Source: Collinsella aerofaciens
GTDB lineage: Bacteria > Actinomycetota > Coriobacteriia > Coriobacteriales > Coriobacteriaceae
Reading direction: 5' to 3'
Assembly: GCF_015670795.1 (NCBI RefSeq)
Contig: NZ_JADPCJ010000023.1
Location: forward strand, 1 to 37,940
Length of the DNA: 37,940 nt
Shown: one piece after another, positions 17,982 through 26,780 of the stretch
How positions within the stretch are numbered: the first letter of the stretch is position 1
How the letters are laid out: each line of letters begins with the position of its first letter
The notes under the pieces: model-generated
What the model saw: only the letters and a program-made list of their open reading frames with translations
The model's database searches: none
Told to the model about the DNA's origin: nothing
Program-made: the position numbers and the translations under genes

Positions 17982-18424
17982 GGCAGCTCGACCTTTCCGC
18001 CGGCGGCCTCGATCTTGGCCTGCGCAGAAGCGCTGACCTTGTCGACCTTGACCGTGAACTTCTTGGTGAGCTCACCATTGCCGAGCACCTTGACGGGCTC
18101 GAACTCGCTCTTGGTGATGCGAGCGGCCTTAAGAGCGGCACCGTCGATCACAGCGCCGTCCTCGAACTTGCGCTCGAGACGCTCAACGTTAACAGCGGTG
18201 TACTCGATACGACGGGGGTTGCGGAAGCCCGGAAGCTTGGGCAGGCGCATGGCCAGCGGAGTCTGGCCACCCTCGAAGCCGGCACCCTTGGTGCCGCCAG
18301 AGCGGGAACCCTGGCCCTTCTGACCGCGGCCAGAAGTGGTGCCGTGACCCGAAGAATTGCCACGGCCGACGCGCTTGCGGTTCTTGGTGGAACCGGGCGC
18401 GGGAGTAAGATCGTGAAGCTGCAT
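17975..18424 (-). CDS. rplO: 50S ribosomal protein L15
   Basis: The 149-residue protein is L15, a late-assembling large-subunit protein. [20 protein letters not shown] and the glycine-rich [19 protein letters not shown] region are diagnostic, as is [20 protein letters not shown]. The last codons overlap the start of secY. Confidence 0.96.
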   Translation of the reverse strand: MQLHDLTPAPGSTKNRKRVGRGNSSGHGTTSGRGQKGQGSRSGGTKGAGFEGGQTPLAMRLPKLPGFRNPRRIEYTAVNVERLERKFEDGAVIDGAALKAARITKSEFEPVKVLGNGELTKKFTVKVDKVSASAQAKIEAAGGKVELPC

Positions 18425-18427
18425 TTG

Positions 18428-18610
18428 CTACTCCTCTACAATCTCGACAAGGTGCTTGACCTTGAAGATCATGCCGCGGACGGACTCGTTGTCAGCAATC
18501 TCGCGAACCTCGCGGATCCTGTGGAGACCGAGGGCACGGACAGTACGGACCTGGTCCTGCTTGCAACCGTTGGTGCTGCGGACCTGCTTGATCTTGATGG
18601 TGTCAGCCAT
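18428..18610 (-). CDS. rpmD: 50S ribosomal protein L30
   Basis: The 60-residue protein matches the bacterial short form of L30, with IKIKQVRSTNGCKQDQVRTV and GLHRIREVREIADNESVRGM. It lies 2 bases after rpsE and 3 bases before rplO. Confidence 0.95.
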   Translation of the reverse strand: MADTIKIKQVRSTNGCKQDQVRTVRALGLHRIREVREIADNESVRGMIFKVKHLVEIVEE

Positions 18611-18612
18611 GC

Positions 18613-19137
18613 TTAGTTCTCCTTACCGACGAACATCTCGGAGACCGTCAGGCCACGGCGAGCCGCGACGTCCTCAGGGCTGGAGAGCTCCTTGAGGCCC
18701 TCGACGGCAGCCTTGATGATGTTGAGGCCGTTGTCGGTACCGAGGGACTTGGACAGGACGTTCTTGATGCCAGCAAGCTCAAAGAGGGGACGCACAGCGC
18801 CGCCGGCGATAACGCCGGTACCCTCGACAGCGGGCTTGATGATGATGCGGCCGGCACCAAAGTGGCCGAGAACCTCGTGCGGGATGGTGCCCTGCTCGGT
18901 CACCGGCACGTGGAACATGTTCTTCTTGGCATCGAGAGATGCCTTGGAGATGGCCATGGGCACCTCAGCGGACTTGCCCATGCCAACGCCGACGTTGCCC
19001 TTGCCGTCGCCAACGACGACGAGAGCGACGAGGCTCATGCGACGACCACCCTTGACGGTCTTCGACACGCGGTTGATGTAAACGACGCGCTCCTCGAACT
19101 CGGAGGCCTCGCGCTGCTGCTTCTGATTACGAGCCAT
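18613..19137 (-). CDS. rpsE: 30S ribosomal protein S5
   Basis: The 174-residue protein is S5, which acts in decoding fidelity. [20 protein letters not shown] and [19 protein letters not shown] are the family signatures of the double-stranded RNA-binding domain. It lies in standard order between rplR and rpmD. Confidence 0.97.
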   Translation of the reverse strand: MARNQKQQREASEFEERVVYINRVSKTVKGGRRMSLVALVVVGDGKGNVGVGMGKSAEVPMAISKASLDAKKNMFHVPVTEQGTIPHEVLGHFGAGRIIIKPAVEGTGVIAGGAVRPLFELAGIKNVLSKSLGTDNGLNIIKAAVEGLKELSSPEDVAARRGLTVSEMFVGKEN

Positions 19138-19151
19138 GTGCTACATACCTC

Positions 19152-19520
19152 CTAGAACTCGAGACCGGCGGCACGAGCACCGTCGGCGAGGGCCTTGACG
19201 CGGCCATGGTAGATACGGCCACCGCGATCGAAGGCGACCTTGGTGATGCCGGCCTCGATGGCGCGCTTGCCAACGAGCTGACCGACCTTCTCCGCAGCCT
19301 CCTTGTTCGAGGTGTGGGTGCCCTTGAACTCGGCCTCGAGGGTCGAGGCAGAGACGAGCGTCAGGCTGGAGCCCTTGCTGTCGTCGATGATCTGGGCATA
19401 GATGTTGGCGTTAGTACGGGTCACGCGAAGACGCGGACGCTCGGAGGTACCCGAGACCTTGCCGCGAACACGACGCTGACGACGCTTGAGGCCTTCCAGC
19501 TTCGCCTTATGCTTGTTCAT
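19152..19520 (-). CDS. rplR: 50S ribosomal protein L18
   Basis: The 122-residue protein is L18, which binds 5S rRNA with L5 and L25. [20 protein letters not shown] and the C-terminal [20 protein letters not shown] are diagnostic. A hairpin CCAGCACC/GGTGCTGG (19549-19570) lies in the 75-base gap to rplF. Confidence 0.97.
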   Translation of the reverse strand: MNKHKAKLEGLKRRQRRVRGKVSGTSERPRLRVTRTNANIYAQIIDDSKGSSLTLVSASTLEAEFKGTHTSNKEAAEKVGQLVGKRAIEAGITKVAFDRGGRIYHGRVKALADGARAAGLEF

Positions 19521-19595
19521 ACGTAAACTCCTAAAAAGGTTGATCTTGCCAGCACCTGACGGGGTGCTGGTCTTATGCGAGTGAGTCGGTTACGA

Positions 19596-20132
19596 CTACT
19601 TGGCGGCCTTACCCAGCTTGCGGCGGATGTGCTCGCCAACGTAGTGGATACCCTTGCCCTTGTAAGGCTCGGGAGGACGATGGCCGCGGATCTCAGCGGC
19701 GATCTGACCGACCTGCTGCTTGTTGATACCCTTGACGTTCACGTGGGTGTTGTCGGGAACCTCGAAGGTGATGCCCTCAGGAGCCTCGACGATCACGGGG
19801 TGCGAGAAGCCCAGGGAGAACTCGAGGTTCTTGCCCTTCTGCTGCACGCGGTAACCGACGCCGGCGAGCTCAAGCTTCTTCTCGAAGCCCTCGGAAACGC
19901 CAACAACCATGTTGTGGATGAGGGCGCGGGTGAGGCCGTGGCGGGCACGGGTCTCACGCTCGTCGTCGGGACGGGAAACGGTGAGGACGTTGTCCTCGAC
20001 GTTGATAGCGAGCTTCTCAAAGACATCGAGCTCGAGCTGGCCCTTGGGGCCCTTGACGACAACGTTGTTGCCGTTGACTGCCACTTCGACTCCGGCGGGA
20101 ATCTGGACAGGCTTATTACCGATACGAGACAC
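19596..20132 (-). CDS. rplF: 50S ribosomal protein L6
   Basis: The 178-residue protein is L6, with the two repeated domains of the family. [17 protein letters not shown] at the N terminus and [19 protein letters not shown] near the C terminus are diagnostic. It lies between rpsH and rplR. Confidence 0.97.
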   Translation of the reverse strand: MSRIGNKPVQIPAGVEVAVNGNNVVVKGPKGQLELDVFEKLAINVEDNVLTVSRPDDERETRARHGLTRALIHNMVVGVSEGFEKKLELAGVGYRVQQKGKNLEFSLGFSHPVIVEAPEGITFEVPDNTHVNVKGINKQQVGQIAAEIRGHRPPEPYKGKGIHYVGEHIRRKLGKAAK

Positions 20133-20165
20133 GGTGATCTCCTTTCCTTCTACCTACCGAGCGAA

Positions 20166-20564
20166 TTACCAGACGTAAGCGATGATCTCGCCGCCGACGT
20201 TGTGCTTGCGAGCATCGCGGTCGGTCATGACGCCATGGCTGGTGGAAATAATGGCGGTACCAAGGCCACCGCGGACGCGGGGCATGTCGGCAACGCCGGT
20301 GTACTTACGCAGGCCCGGCTTGGAAATGCGGCGGATGCCGTTGATGACCTTAGCCTTCTTGGGACCATACTTAAGCGTGATGTGCAGAGTCTTCTGGGGA
20401 ACGGTGTCCTCGACATCGTAGCCCTCGATGTAGCCCTCCTCGTGCAGAACACGAGCGATCTCGACGAGCTTCTTGCTGCTCGGCATGGAGACCGTGGCCT
20501 TGTTCACAGAGTTAGCGTTACGGATGCGCGTAAGCATATCTGCGATCGGGTCTGTAAGGTTCAT
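20166..20564 (-). CDS. rpsH: 30S ribosomal protein S8
   Basis: The 132-residue protein is S8, which binds the central domain of 16S r[23 protein letters not shown], and the C-terminal [19 protein letters not shown], are diagnostic. In E. coli S8 represses the spc operon by binding mRNA near rplE; whether it does so here is unknown. A 119-base gap to rpsN holds a CTTTGCCG/CGGCGAAG hairpin (20617-20639). Confidence 0.97.
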   Translation of the reverse strand: MNLTDPIADMLTRIRNANSVNKATVSMPSSKKLVEIARVLHEEGYIEGYDVEDTVPQKTLHITLKYGPKKAKVINGIRRISKPGLRKYTGVADMPRVRGGLGTAIISTSHGVMTDRDARKHNVGGEIIAYVW

Positions 20565-20683
20565 ACAGATTCTCCTTCGTTCTTGATGAACACGTGCTCT
20601 TGGTTCTTCGCCGCCCTTAACGGCAAAGCCTTTTTAGCGCGTTTTCCCTGTTCCAAACTGATGCTTGAAACGCTGGTAGTGAC

Positions 20684-20869
20684 TTACCAGCTGGCCTTCT
20701 TAACGCCGGGAAGCTCGCCCTTGAGTGCAAGCTCGCGGAAGCAGACACGGCACAGGCCGAACTTGCGGTACACAGAGTGCGGACGGCCGCAGCGCTGGCA
20801 GCGCGTGTACTCACGAGTAGAGAACTTCTGCTTGCGATTGCACTTGACGATCATCGATGTCTTAGCCAC
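20684..20869 (-). CDS. rpsN: 30S ribosomal protein S14 type Z
   Basis: The 61-residue protein is the short zinc-binding form of S14. [20 protein letters not shown] is followed by [20 protein letters not shown], giving the four zinc ligands. It lies between rplE and rpsH as in the standard spc operon. Confidence 0.97.
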   Translation of the reverse strand: MAKTSMIVKCNRKQKFSTREYTRCQRCGRPHSVYRKFGLCRVCFRELALKGELPGVKKASW

Positions 20870-20948
20870 TTATATCCTCCTCACATAGAGTATTGTTCGC
20901 CCCAAGCGCCGCCCCCTTGTGGGAACGGCGCTTATAGGGCAGGTGAAC

Positions 20949-21506
20949 CTATTTCTTGAACGGGAAACCGAAGGCGTCCAGAAGGGCCTTGGCCTCCTCA
21001 TCGGTATTGGCGGTGGTCACGAAAGTGATGTCCATACCGCGCTGGTGATCGACGGAGTCGAAGTCGATCTCGGGGAAGATGAGCTGCTCGGTGACGCCCA
21101 TGGAGAAGTTACCACGGCCGTCGAAGCTCTTGGCGGAGATGCCGCGGAAGTCGCGGATACGGGGGATCGCGACGGAGGTCAGACGATCGAAGAACTCCCA
21201 CATACGGTCGCCACGCAGGGTAACCTTGCAGCCGATCGGCATACCAGCGCGCAGGCGGAAGGTAGCGATGGACTTGCGGGCACGGGTGATCATCGGCTGC
21301 TGGCCGGTGATGGCGCGCAGGTCGCGCACGGCACCGTCGATGGCCTTGGAATCGGTAGCGGCCTCGCCGACACCCATGTTCACGACAATCTTCTCAAACT
21401 TGGGGATCATCATGACGTTCTCGTACTGGAACTTGTCCTGAAGCTGCTGCTTGACCTCGTTGTTGTACTTGGTCTTCAGACGCGGCACATACTTCTCTTC
21501 TGCCAT
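20949..21506 (-). CDS. rplE: 50S ribosomal protein L5
   Basis: The 185-residue protein is L5, which binds 5S rRNA and contacts P-site t[43 protein letters not shown] and ending [20 protein letters not shown] are diagnostic. AAGGAG precedes the ATG by 6 bases. It is the first gene of the ribosomal block; the usual rplN and rplX do not lie upstream, where a 311-base gap and then catabolic genes are found instead. Confidence 0.97.
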   Translation of the reverse strand: MAEEKYVPRLKTKYNNEVKQQLQDKFQYENVMMIPKFEKIVVNMGVGEAATDSKAIDGAVRDLRAITGQQPMITRARKSIATFRLRAGMPIGCKVTLRGDRMWEFFDRLTSVAIPRIRDFRGISAKSFDGRGNFSMGVTEQLIFPEIDFDSVDHQRGMDITFVTTANTDEEAKALLDAFGFPFKK

Positions 21507-21734
21507 TGTTCACTCCTTCTTGGGGTTTTAAGCACGGGGCGTGGCCACGATGGGTTGTCCTCGTGCCTCCTGGCTGCATCCGCGCCGCTCATGGCATTTT
21601 GCGGTTTGGACTCGACACAGCAGGAGCCGACAAAACAATCGGTACTATACGCGCATCGGGAGTGTATTTCCAGAAAAACCTCGTCTGCCTGCACAACTCC
21701 ACAACTCCCCCGCACAAATGGGTCCCAAAAAGCT
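21507..21734 (-). promoter_or_regulatory. Leader and possible promoter of rplE
   Basis: The 311-base gap between rplE and xdhC-like holds the palindrome at 21735-21799 and, between it and rplE, about 230 bases without a convincing reading frame. A TATAGT (-10 type) lies at 21644-21649 on the minus strand, with no good -35 at the usual distance. GCACG/CGTGC segments at about 21533-21575 could fold in the leader. As rplE has no ribosomal gene upstream, this gap must hold the promoter of the block unless transcripts enter from elsewhere. Confidence 0.35.
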
Positions 21735-21799
21735 GTTGCGGTGAAATAGGGACTGTTTGGCGGCCTAACAGGCTTAAACAATCCGTATTTCACCGCAAC
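21735..21799. repeat. Palindromic repeat, copy 2 (AGTTGCGGTG family)
   Basis: The arms 21735-21758 and 21776-21799 are 24-bp reverse complements with two mismatches around a 17-base centre. The outer end GTTGCGGTGAAATA is shared with the copies at 3139-3205 and 24519-24585, and the inner arm GACTGTTT is shared with the 24519 copy. It lies between the xdhC-like 3' end and the rplE leader. Confidence 0.75.
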
Positions 21800-21817
21800 T
21801 TATTGGTGGGGATGCGA

Positions 21818-22861
21818 TTAGCGCTTGCGGGGGACGAGTTTGGTGCGGCGCAGGTGGATCATCTCGGCGGCGATGGAGATGGCGATCTCCTCGGGGTCCT
21901 CGGCCTCGATGGCAACGCCGATCGGAAGGTGCAGCTCGTCGATCTGGTCCTGCGTAAAGCCTTCCTGCTCCAGGCGGGCGCGCACAAAGGCCGTCTTGCG
22001 GCGCGAACCCAGACAGCCCAGGTAGGCAGGCTTGGCACGCATGGCCTGAATCACCACGTCGATATCGGACTTGTGACCCGCCGTGGCGACGACCACCAAG
22101 TCGCGCGGACCGATGGGACACAGCTCGCTCAGGTTCTTGTAATCGACCAGGCGACGATCGTAGACACCGGGCACCCATTCGGGCGTCAACGTGCCGGGGC
22201 GGTCATCGCAGGCCACGACGGCAAAGCCCGCCGCCGTGAGCACGCGCGCCGTCGCGGCGCCCACGTGTCCGCAGCCAAAGATGTAGGTCAGGCCCTCGGG
22301 GCAGAGCGTCTCGACGTGCGCCGCGGGAATCTCGGAGGCGGCGTTAGTGTAGGTGACGTTACTCCCCTCCTCCACCAGTGAAAGCCCGGGGCAGCCCGCA
22401 ATGGTATGGCGCGATGCCTCGCCATGGTACTCGGCCACATCGCCCTCGAGCGCGCTCGCGATAAACGGTTCAAAGTCGATGACGAAGTCGCCGATGCGCC
22501 GATAGACCAAGACGTCGGCAATTTCCTGGAACAACGGTGCCTGGGTCGCATCCAGATGTAGGTAGCACAGGCAGATGGCTCCGCCGCAGATCATGCCGGT
22601 ATCGGAGTTCTCGCCGCCCATGGTGTAGCGGACCAGACGCGATTGCCCCGCGGCCAGCAGCTCTCGCGCCTCGTCCAGCGCAAAGAGCTCGATCTTGCCG
22701 CCGCCGATGGTGCCCGCCTGGCTACCGTCGGCAAAGACGGCCATCCAGGCGCCCACGCCGCGCGGCGACGACCCCGCCGTGCCGGCTACGACCACGAGCT
22801 CGCACGTCTCGCCAGCACGCAGGGCGACAAGCGCCGCATTCACAACATCGAGCTTTTCCAT
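21818..22861 (-). CDS. XdhC/CoxI family accessory protein
   Basis: The 347-residue protein has the XdhC_CoxI N-terminal domain (LVVVAGTAGSSPRGVGAWM, then GTIGGGKIE at about residues 50-58). A C-terminal Rossmann-type domain is seen in YIFGCGHVGAATARVLTAAG followed by VVACDDRPG. XdhC proteins bind and insert the sulfurated molybdenum cofactor into xanthine dehydrogenase-type enzymes. It lies 9 bases after the YqeB-type gene, so the two are probably one operon. The target hydroxylase is not in the window. Confidence 0.85.
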   Translation of the reverse strand: MEKLDVVNAALVALRAGETCELVVVAGTAGSSPRGVGAWMAVFADGSQAGTIGGGKIELFALDEARELLAAGQSRLVRYTMGGENSDTGMICGGAICLCYLHLDATQAPLFQEIADVLVYRRIGDFVIDFEPFIASALEGDVAEYHGEASRHTIAGCPGLSLVEEGSNVTYTNAASEIPAAHVETLCPEGLTYIFGCGHVGAATARVLTAAGFAVVACDDRPGTLTPEWVPGVYDRRLVDYKNLSELCPIGPRDLVVVATAGHKSDIDVVIQAMRAKPAYLGCLGSRRKTAFVRARLEQEGFTQDQIDELHLPIGVAIEAEDPEEIAISIAAEMIHLRRTKLVPRKR

Positions 22862-22870
22862 TGCCGCCTT

Positions 22871-23665
22871 CTATCCTCTAAAGATATCGGTGAGCATAGC
22901 GAGTGCCTCGAGCACGCCGCCGCCGACCGACGTCGCCTTGTCCGAAATGTAGTTGATATAGCTGGCATCGCCACGCGGATCGACATCGGCGCATTTAAAG
23001 CCCTCAGTCACCTGCACGCCGTTCGCCAAAAGCCCGCGCAGGCAGCCATCGATCTGCGTGCACATGGGCGTATCGTCCGCGTAGCCAATCACGTCTCCGG
23101 CGCTCACGATGTCGCCGATTGCGCGGTCGGACCGAAACACGCCGGCGGCGGGGCTGTGGATAACGCGCTCCTTGCCATAGCCGGCGATCACGCCCGGCAC
23201 GCCCGTGTTGGGCTGGGGCGAGCCCTGGGTAATGACGCGGCCCAAAAAATGCCCGCGCATGGTCTCGACCACGGCGTCGCAATCGACCGGCGCGGTAAAG
23301 CCCGGCCCCACGGCGATGACGGTAGGCGCCATGTCGCGCGTGGTGCCCAGGTTGCGCTTGGCCAAAATCGCGTCGACCACAGCCGCGGGTTTAAGCTCAT
23401 CGAGCATCTTGGCCTGAGGGTCCACCACGACGGCAACATCCCCCGCTTGGGTAATCTCGAGCGCCTCTGCCGGCGTCTGCGCCAAGCGAGCGCGAATGCC
23501 CTCGACCTGGACCTCGCCCAGGCGAATAGCCTCGCAAAAACTGATTGTGCGGCGGATGCACGTGGGAACCGCGATATCGGCCATAACGACCGACACGCCG
23601 GCGCGCACCAAGCGAGCGGCGACACCCGTGGCGATATCGCCGGCGCCGCGAACATAAACGAGCAT
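22871..23665 (-). CDS. yqeB: YqeB-family molybdenum hydroxylase system protein
   Basis: The 264-residue protein matches the YqeB (EF2563-type) family, known from selenium-dependent molybdenum hydroxylase clusters. The N terminus VRGAGDIATGVAARLVRAG (about residues 5-23) is a nucleotide-binding Rossmann motif, followed by ISFCEAIRLGEV and VIAVGPGFTAPVDCDAVVET. The exact activity is not known; a role in maturing the hydroxylase is inferred from gene neighbours. It is transcribed away from YqeC and directly upstream of the XdhC-like gene. GGGAGG precedes the ATG by about 8 bases. Confidence 0.85.
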   Translation of the reverse strand: MLVYVRGAGDIATGVAARLVRAGVSVVMADIAVPTCIRRTISFCEAIRLGEVQVEGIRARLAQTPAEALEITQAGDVAVVVDPQAKMLDELKPAAVVDAILAKRNLGTTRDMAPTVIAVGPGFTAPVDCDAVVETMRGHFLGRVITQGSPQPNTGVPGVIAGYGKERVIHSPAAGVFRSDRAIGDIVSAGDVIGYADDTPMCTQIDGCLRGLLANGVQVTEGFKCADVDPRGDASYINYISDKATSVGGGVLEALAMLTDIFRG

Positions 23666-23767
23666 TCCCGGGGCACCTCCCTGTGCTACGGTTTGAGCAG
23701 AGCAAAAGCGGCTCGACCGCTACTCTGATGATTATTTATTATCACAGTATTATACGGCGGTGAACAG
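23666..23767. promoter_or_regulatory. Divergent promoter region yqeB/yqeC
   Basis: The AT-rich 102-base gap carries a perfect TATAAT on the minus strand (23749-23754), suited to yqeB, with only a weak -35 upstream of it. An AGCGG-CTCGA-CCGCT palindrome at 23707-23721 is flanked by AGAG and CTCT, and could be an operator acting on both genes. Confidence 0.4.
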
Positions 23768-24502
23768 ATGGAAACGGTTAGCGGCAATCTTGCCTCGGCG
23801 CTCAGGATCGAGCCGGACATTACCGCGATTATCGGCAGCGGCGGCAAGTCGACGTTGCTCAAAACGCTGGGTCTTGAGCTCATGCGCGCTGGCGGCCGCG
23901 TGCTCCTCTGCACCACCACGCATATGCTTCCCGTTGCCGGCGTGCCATGGGACGGGTCGAATCGTCGCCTGGACGCCGTGCCTTGGAAGCCGGGCGCCTC
24001 GCATGTCCCCGGTTGCACCTGCGAGGCCTGCGCGGGCCTTGCACGCGGAGGCATCTGCCAGGCAGGCATCTTGGACCCGGAGACAGGCAAGCTCTCCGCC
24101 CCCGCCGAGCCGCTCAACGAGCTGGCGCAGCGCTTTGACTATGTGTTGGCCGAGGCAGATGGCAGCAAGCGACTCCCGCTCAAGGCGCATGCCGCCTGGG
24201 AGCCGGTAATTCCCGCCGCCACGGCAAACGTTGTCTGGGTCGTCGGCGCCTCGGGACTGGGCAAACCCGTCGCCGAGGTTGTCCACCGCCCCGAGCTCTT
24301 TTGCGAGCGTTGCGGCTGCGAGCTCACCGACACTGCCACCCCAGAGCGCGTCGCCCAGGTGCTCAATGCCGAGCTGCGGATGCTGAACCTCAACAATGCC
24401 CGCGTCATGCTCAACCAAGTCGACACGCTCAGCAACCCCACGATGGCCGACCGCTTCGAGGCAGCCCTCGGCCGCCCCCTCATCGCCACCAGCCTCAAGT
24501 AG
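23768..24502 (+). CDS. yqeC: YqeC-family selenium-dependent hydroxylase accessory protein
   Basis: The 244-residue protein fits the YqeC family, found with selenium-dependent molybdenum hydroxylases. A Walker A-like GSGGKSTLL is at residues 23-31, with LLCTTTHM and LAEADGSKRLPLKAH (about 127-141) further on. Two cysteine clusters stand out: C83, C85, C88 and C97, and C179, C182 and C184. Together they might hold a metal or Fe-S centre; how widely the family shares them is not known to me. It is divergent from yqeB and convergent with the amidohydrolase gene. The ATP-dependent role is inference. Confidence 0.82.
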   Translation: METVSGNLASALRIEPDITAIIGSGGKSTLLKTLGLELMRAGGRVLLCTTTHMLPVAGVPWDGSNRRLDAVPWKPGASHVPGCTCEACAGLARGGICQAGILDPETGKLSAPAEPLNELAQRFDYVLAEADGSKRLPLKAHAAWEPVIPAATANVVWVVGASGLGKPVAEVVHRPELFCERCGCELTDTATPERVAQVLNAELRMLNLNNARVMLNQVDTLSNPTMADRFEAALGRPLIATSLK

Positions 24503-24518
24503 CCGGCCCCATCTCGTC

Positions 24519-24585
24519 AGTTGCGGTGAAATACGGACTGTTTGGCCGTATGACGGCCGCAAACAGTCCGTATTTCACCGCAACT
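24519..24585. repeat. Palindromic repeat, copy 3 (AGTTGCGGTG family)
   Basis: The arms 24519-24543 and 24561-24585 are perfect 25-bp reverse complements, and the centre adds GCCGT-ATG-ACGGC, so almost all of the 67 bases pair. It is the best preserved of the three copies. It lies between the converging yqeC and amidohydrolase genes, where it could also stop transcription from both sides. Confidence 0.85.
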
Positions 24586-24611
24586 GCGGAGGGGACACGG
24601 CATCTTTGCTG

Positions 24612-25979
24612 CTAGCGAGGCACGTAGCGACCGGGCTGGGCTCCGGTGGGCTCGCCATCGCGCGCCACCAGCACGCCGTTCACAAACACGGCCTTGGCGC
24701 GGCCATGTGCCCCAAAACCCTCGAGCGGCGTGTAGTCCACAGCTTGATGCTGTGTCGCGGCACTGATTGTCCAGCGCGCCTGGGGATCCCACACGCACAC
24801 GTCGGCATCGGCACCCTCGGCAAGACAGCCCTTGCGTGGATACATGCCAAAAACGCGCGCCGGGTTCTCGCTCATCAAGCGGCACAGATCCTCGGGACCC
24901 AGCTGTCCCTCAAAGCTCGTGGCAATCGCGACGGGACGATGCTCCACGCCGGGCCCGCCGTTGGGAATCGCGCGGAAATCGTCGCGCCCGCGGTCCTTTT
25001 GCCCGTGCAGGTTAAAGCTGCAGTGGTCGGTCGCAATCGTATCGATCTCGCCGGCCACAAGCGCCTCGCGCAGCGCGGCACGGTCACCGGCATGGCGCAG
25101 CGGCGGGCTCATCACATACTTGGCGCCCGCAAAGCCGTCCTCGCCCTGCTCCAGATAACAGGTGTCGTCGAGCATCAGATACTGGGGGCAGGTCTCGACA
25201 TAGATATCCTTCTGCCCGCGCGCTTTGGCAGCGCGAATGGCCTCGAGCCCCAGCTTGGTCGAAAGGTGCACCACGTTGACCGGAGCGTCCCCGGCCAGGT
25301 GCGCCAGATACAGCAGGCGGCTCACGGCTTCGGCCTCACACACGTCCGGGCGGCTGAGCGCATGCCCCTCGGGCCCATGAATCCCCTGCTCGTACACGCG
25401 CTTCTGCAGCTCATTCACCAGCGTACCGTTCTCGCAATGCACGCACAGTATGCCGCCAATACGCTTGAGCTCCTCGAGCACCTCGAGCGTCTCGGCATCG
25501 TCCAGGCGCAAATGATCGTAGGCAAAGTAGGTCTTAAACGACGATACGCCCGCCTCGCGCATGGCCGAAAGATCGGCGCGGTTGCGCTCATTCCACTCGG
25601 CGAGTGCCATATGAAAAGCGTAGTTGGCCGTGCAGGTTCCGTCGGCGCGGCGATGCCACTCGGCCAAGGCATCGGGCATGGTCACGCCGCGATCGGCCGT
25701 CGCGTAGTCCACAATGGTCGTCGTGCCGCCGCAGGCAGCCGCGCGCGTGCCGGTTTCAAAGCTATCGGCTGTCCAATCCATGCCAGTCCAGCACTGCATG
25801 TGCGTGTGGCCGTCGATAAAGCCGGGAAACACCCAGCAGCCCGCGGCGTCCTCGACGGTATCGTCGGCGCCCGGCTCAATCGCTGCGGCGATCCGCACAA
25901 TCTTGTCGCCCTCCATGGCAAGATCGGCGCGGCGAAGCCCCTGGGGCGTCACGAGCGCGCCGTTTTTGATGATGATCAT
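24612..25979 (-). CDS. hyuA: Dihydropyrimidinase/hydantoinase-family cyclic amidohydrolase
   Basis: The 455-residue enzyme belongs to the metal-dependent cyclic amidohydrolases (dihydropyrimidinase, D-hydantoinase; E. coli YgeZ/HyuA). All metal ligands are present: His58 and His60 in GFIDGHTHM, Lys149 in SSFKTYFAY (the carboxylated lysine), His181 in CVHCENG, His238 in NVVHLSTK and Asp318 in IATDHCSF. With the neighbouring ygeXYW genes it probably opens a ring in a purine-derived intermediate, but the true substrate cannot be read from sequence. AAGGAG precedes the ATG by 5 bases. It is 9 bases after the MobA-like gene. Confidence 0.88.
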   Translation of the reverse strand: MIIIKNGALVTPQGLRRADLAMEGDKIVRIAAAIEPGADDTVEDAAGCWVFPGFIDGHTHMQCWTGMDWTADSFETGTRAAACGGTTTIVDYATADRGVTMPDALAEWHRRADGTCTANYAFHMALAEWNERNRADLSAMREAGVSSFKTYFAYDHLRLDDAETLEVLEELKRIGGILCVHCENGTLVNELQKRVYEQGIHGPEGHALSRPDVCEAEAVSRLLYLAHLAGDAPVNVVHLSTKLGLEAIRAAKARGQKDIYVETCPQYLMLDDTCYLEQGEDGFAGAKYVMSPPLRHAGDRAALREALVAGEIDTIATDHCSFNLHGQKDRGRDDFRAIPNGGPGVEHRPVAIATSFEGQLGPEDLCRLMSENPARVFGMYPRKGCLAEGADADVCVWDPQARWTISAATQHQAVDYTPLEGFGAHGRAKAVFVNGVLVARDGEPTGAQPGRYVPR

Positions 25980-25988
25980 AATTGCTCC

Positions 25989-26603
25989 TTATTGATTGAT
26001 GCAGTTGGCCACGCGATCAAAATACGAGCAGGCGGCAATATGCTCCGTTATGCGTCGCTGTCCCTTGACGGTATCGACGTCCCACAGCTCGTAGGCACGC
26101 GCCTCGACCAACACCACATCGGTACGGCCCTTGAGGATCGAACCGCCGCCGTCCTTGCCCTCAAGACACATAAGCGCATCGAATAGTTCCGCCGGAAAGA
26201 GCACCGGGCTCGAAGGCTCACCGTTGCACGCAAGACGCACCGGATGCTTGCGGCCACGCTCGTCAAATGTACGAACCATAGCCTCAAAAGAATCCGAACT
26301 CACGAGCGGCTGGTCGCCCGGCAAATAGAGGCAACCTTTCCAGTTGCGTTCGACTCCCCACGAAAGGCCCGCACGGACGCTTTCGCTGCGCAGCTCGCCA
26401 TCGTGCAGCACACACGGGCAATGCTTGTCCTCGCAAATCTGGGCGACCTCGGGCCAACGCGTCGAAACCACGACGTCAAAGCCCCGGGGAACCGAATCGA
26501 TAGTCCAGGCAATCAGCGGCTTGCCATAGATATCGGCAAGCATCTTGTTAGAGCCAAACCGCTTGCCCTCGCCCGAAGCCATAATGACGCAACCGAGTTT
26601 CAT
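25989..26603 (-). CDS. MobA-like nucleotidyltransferase (MocA/YgfJ type)
   Basis: The 204-residue protein has the NTP-transferase fold typical of molybdenum-cofactor cytidylyltransferases (MocA; E. coli YgfJ). MASGEGKRFGSNKMLADIYG (about residues 8-27) is the nucleotide-binding loop, LPGDQPLVS holds the metal-binding Asp, and SSPVLFP is typical. It would attach CMP to molybdopterin for the hydroxylase served by XdhC, YqeB and YqeC. It is in one unit with the amidohydrolase gene. GGGGAGG precedes the ATG. Confidence 0.82.
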   Translation of the reverse strand: MKLGCVIMASGEGKRFGSNKMLADIYGKPLIAWTIDSVPRGFDVVVSTRWPEVAQICEDKHCPCVLHDGELRSESVRAGLSWGVERNWKGCLYLPGDQPLVSSDSFEAMVRTFDERGRKHPVRLACNGEPSSPVLFPAELFDALMCLEGKDGGGSILKGRTDVVLVEARAYELWDVDTVKGQRRITEHIAACSYFDRVANCINQ

Positions 26604-26730
26604 CTCCGCAAACCTCCCCTGGCTGCCTTGGACACCATAGTTGCTATACCCACCATACCAAGCTCACACTCCGTCGGAACAGACACGCACTCGTTTTCCA
26701 GCGAACGACCCTTGGCTCTCCATAGCACAA

Positions 26731-26764
26731 AGGAGGGCACCCCGCGACGCAGGGCACCCTCCTC
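26731..26764 (-). terminator. Terminator of arcC
   Basis: AGGAGGG and CCCTCCT form the outer stem, with a 2-base internal bulge and a CCC/GGG inner stem, followed on the minus strand by TTTGT. It lies 17 bases after the carbamate kinase stop and separates ygeXYW-arcC from the MobA-like gene. Between it and that gene (26604-26730) nothing else was seen. Confidence 0.65.
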
Positions 26765-26780
26765 AATGGTGCAGATATGC

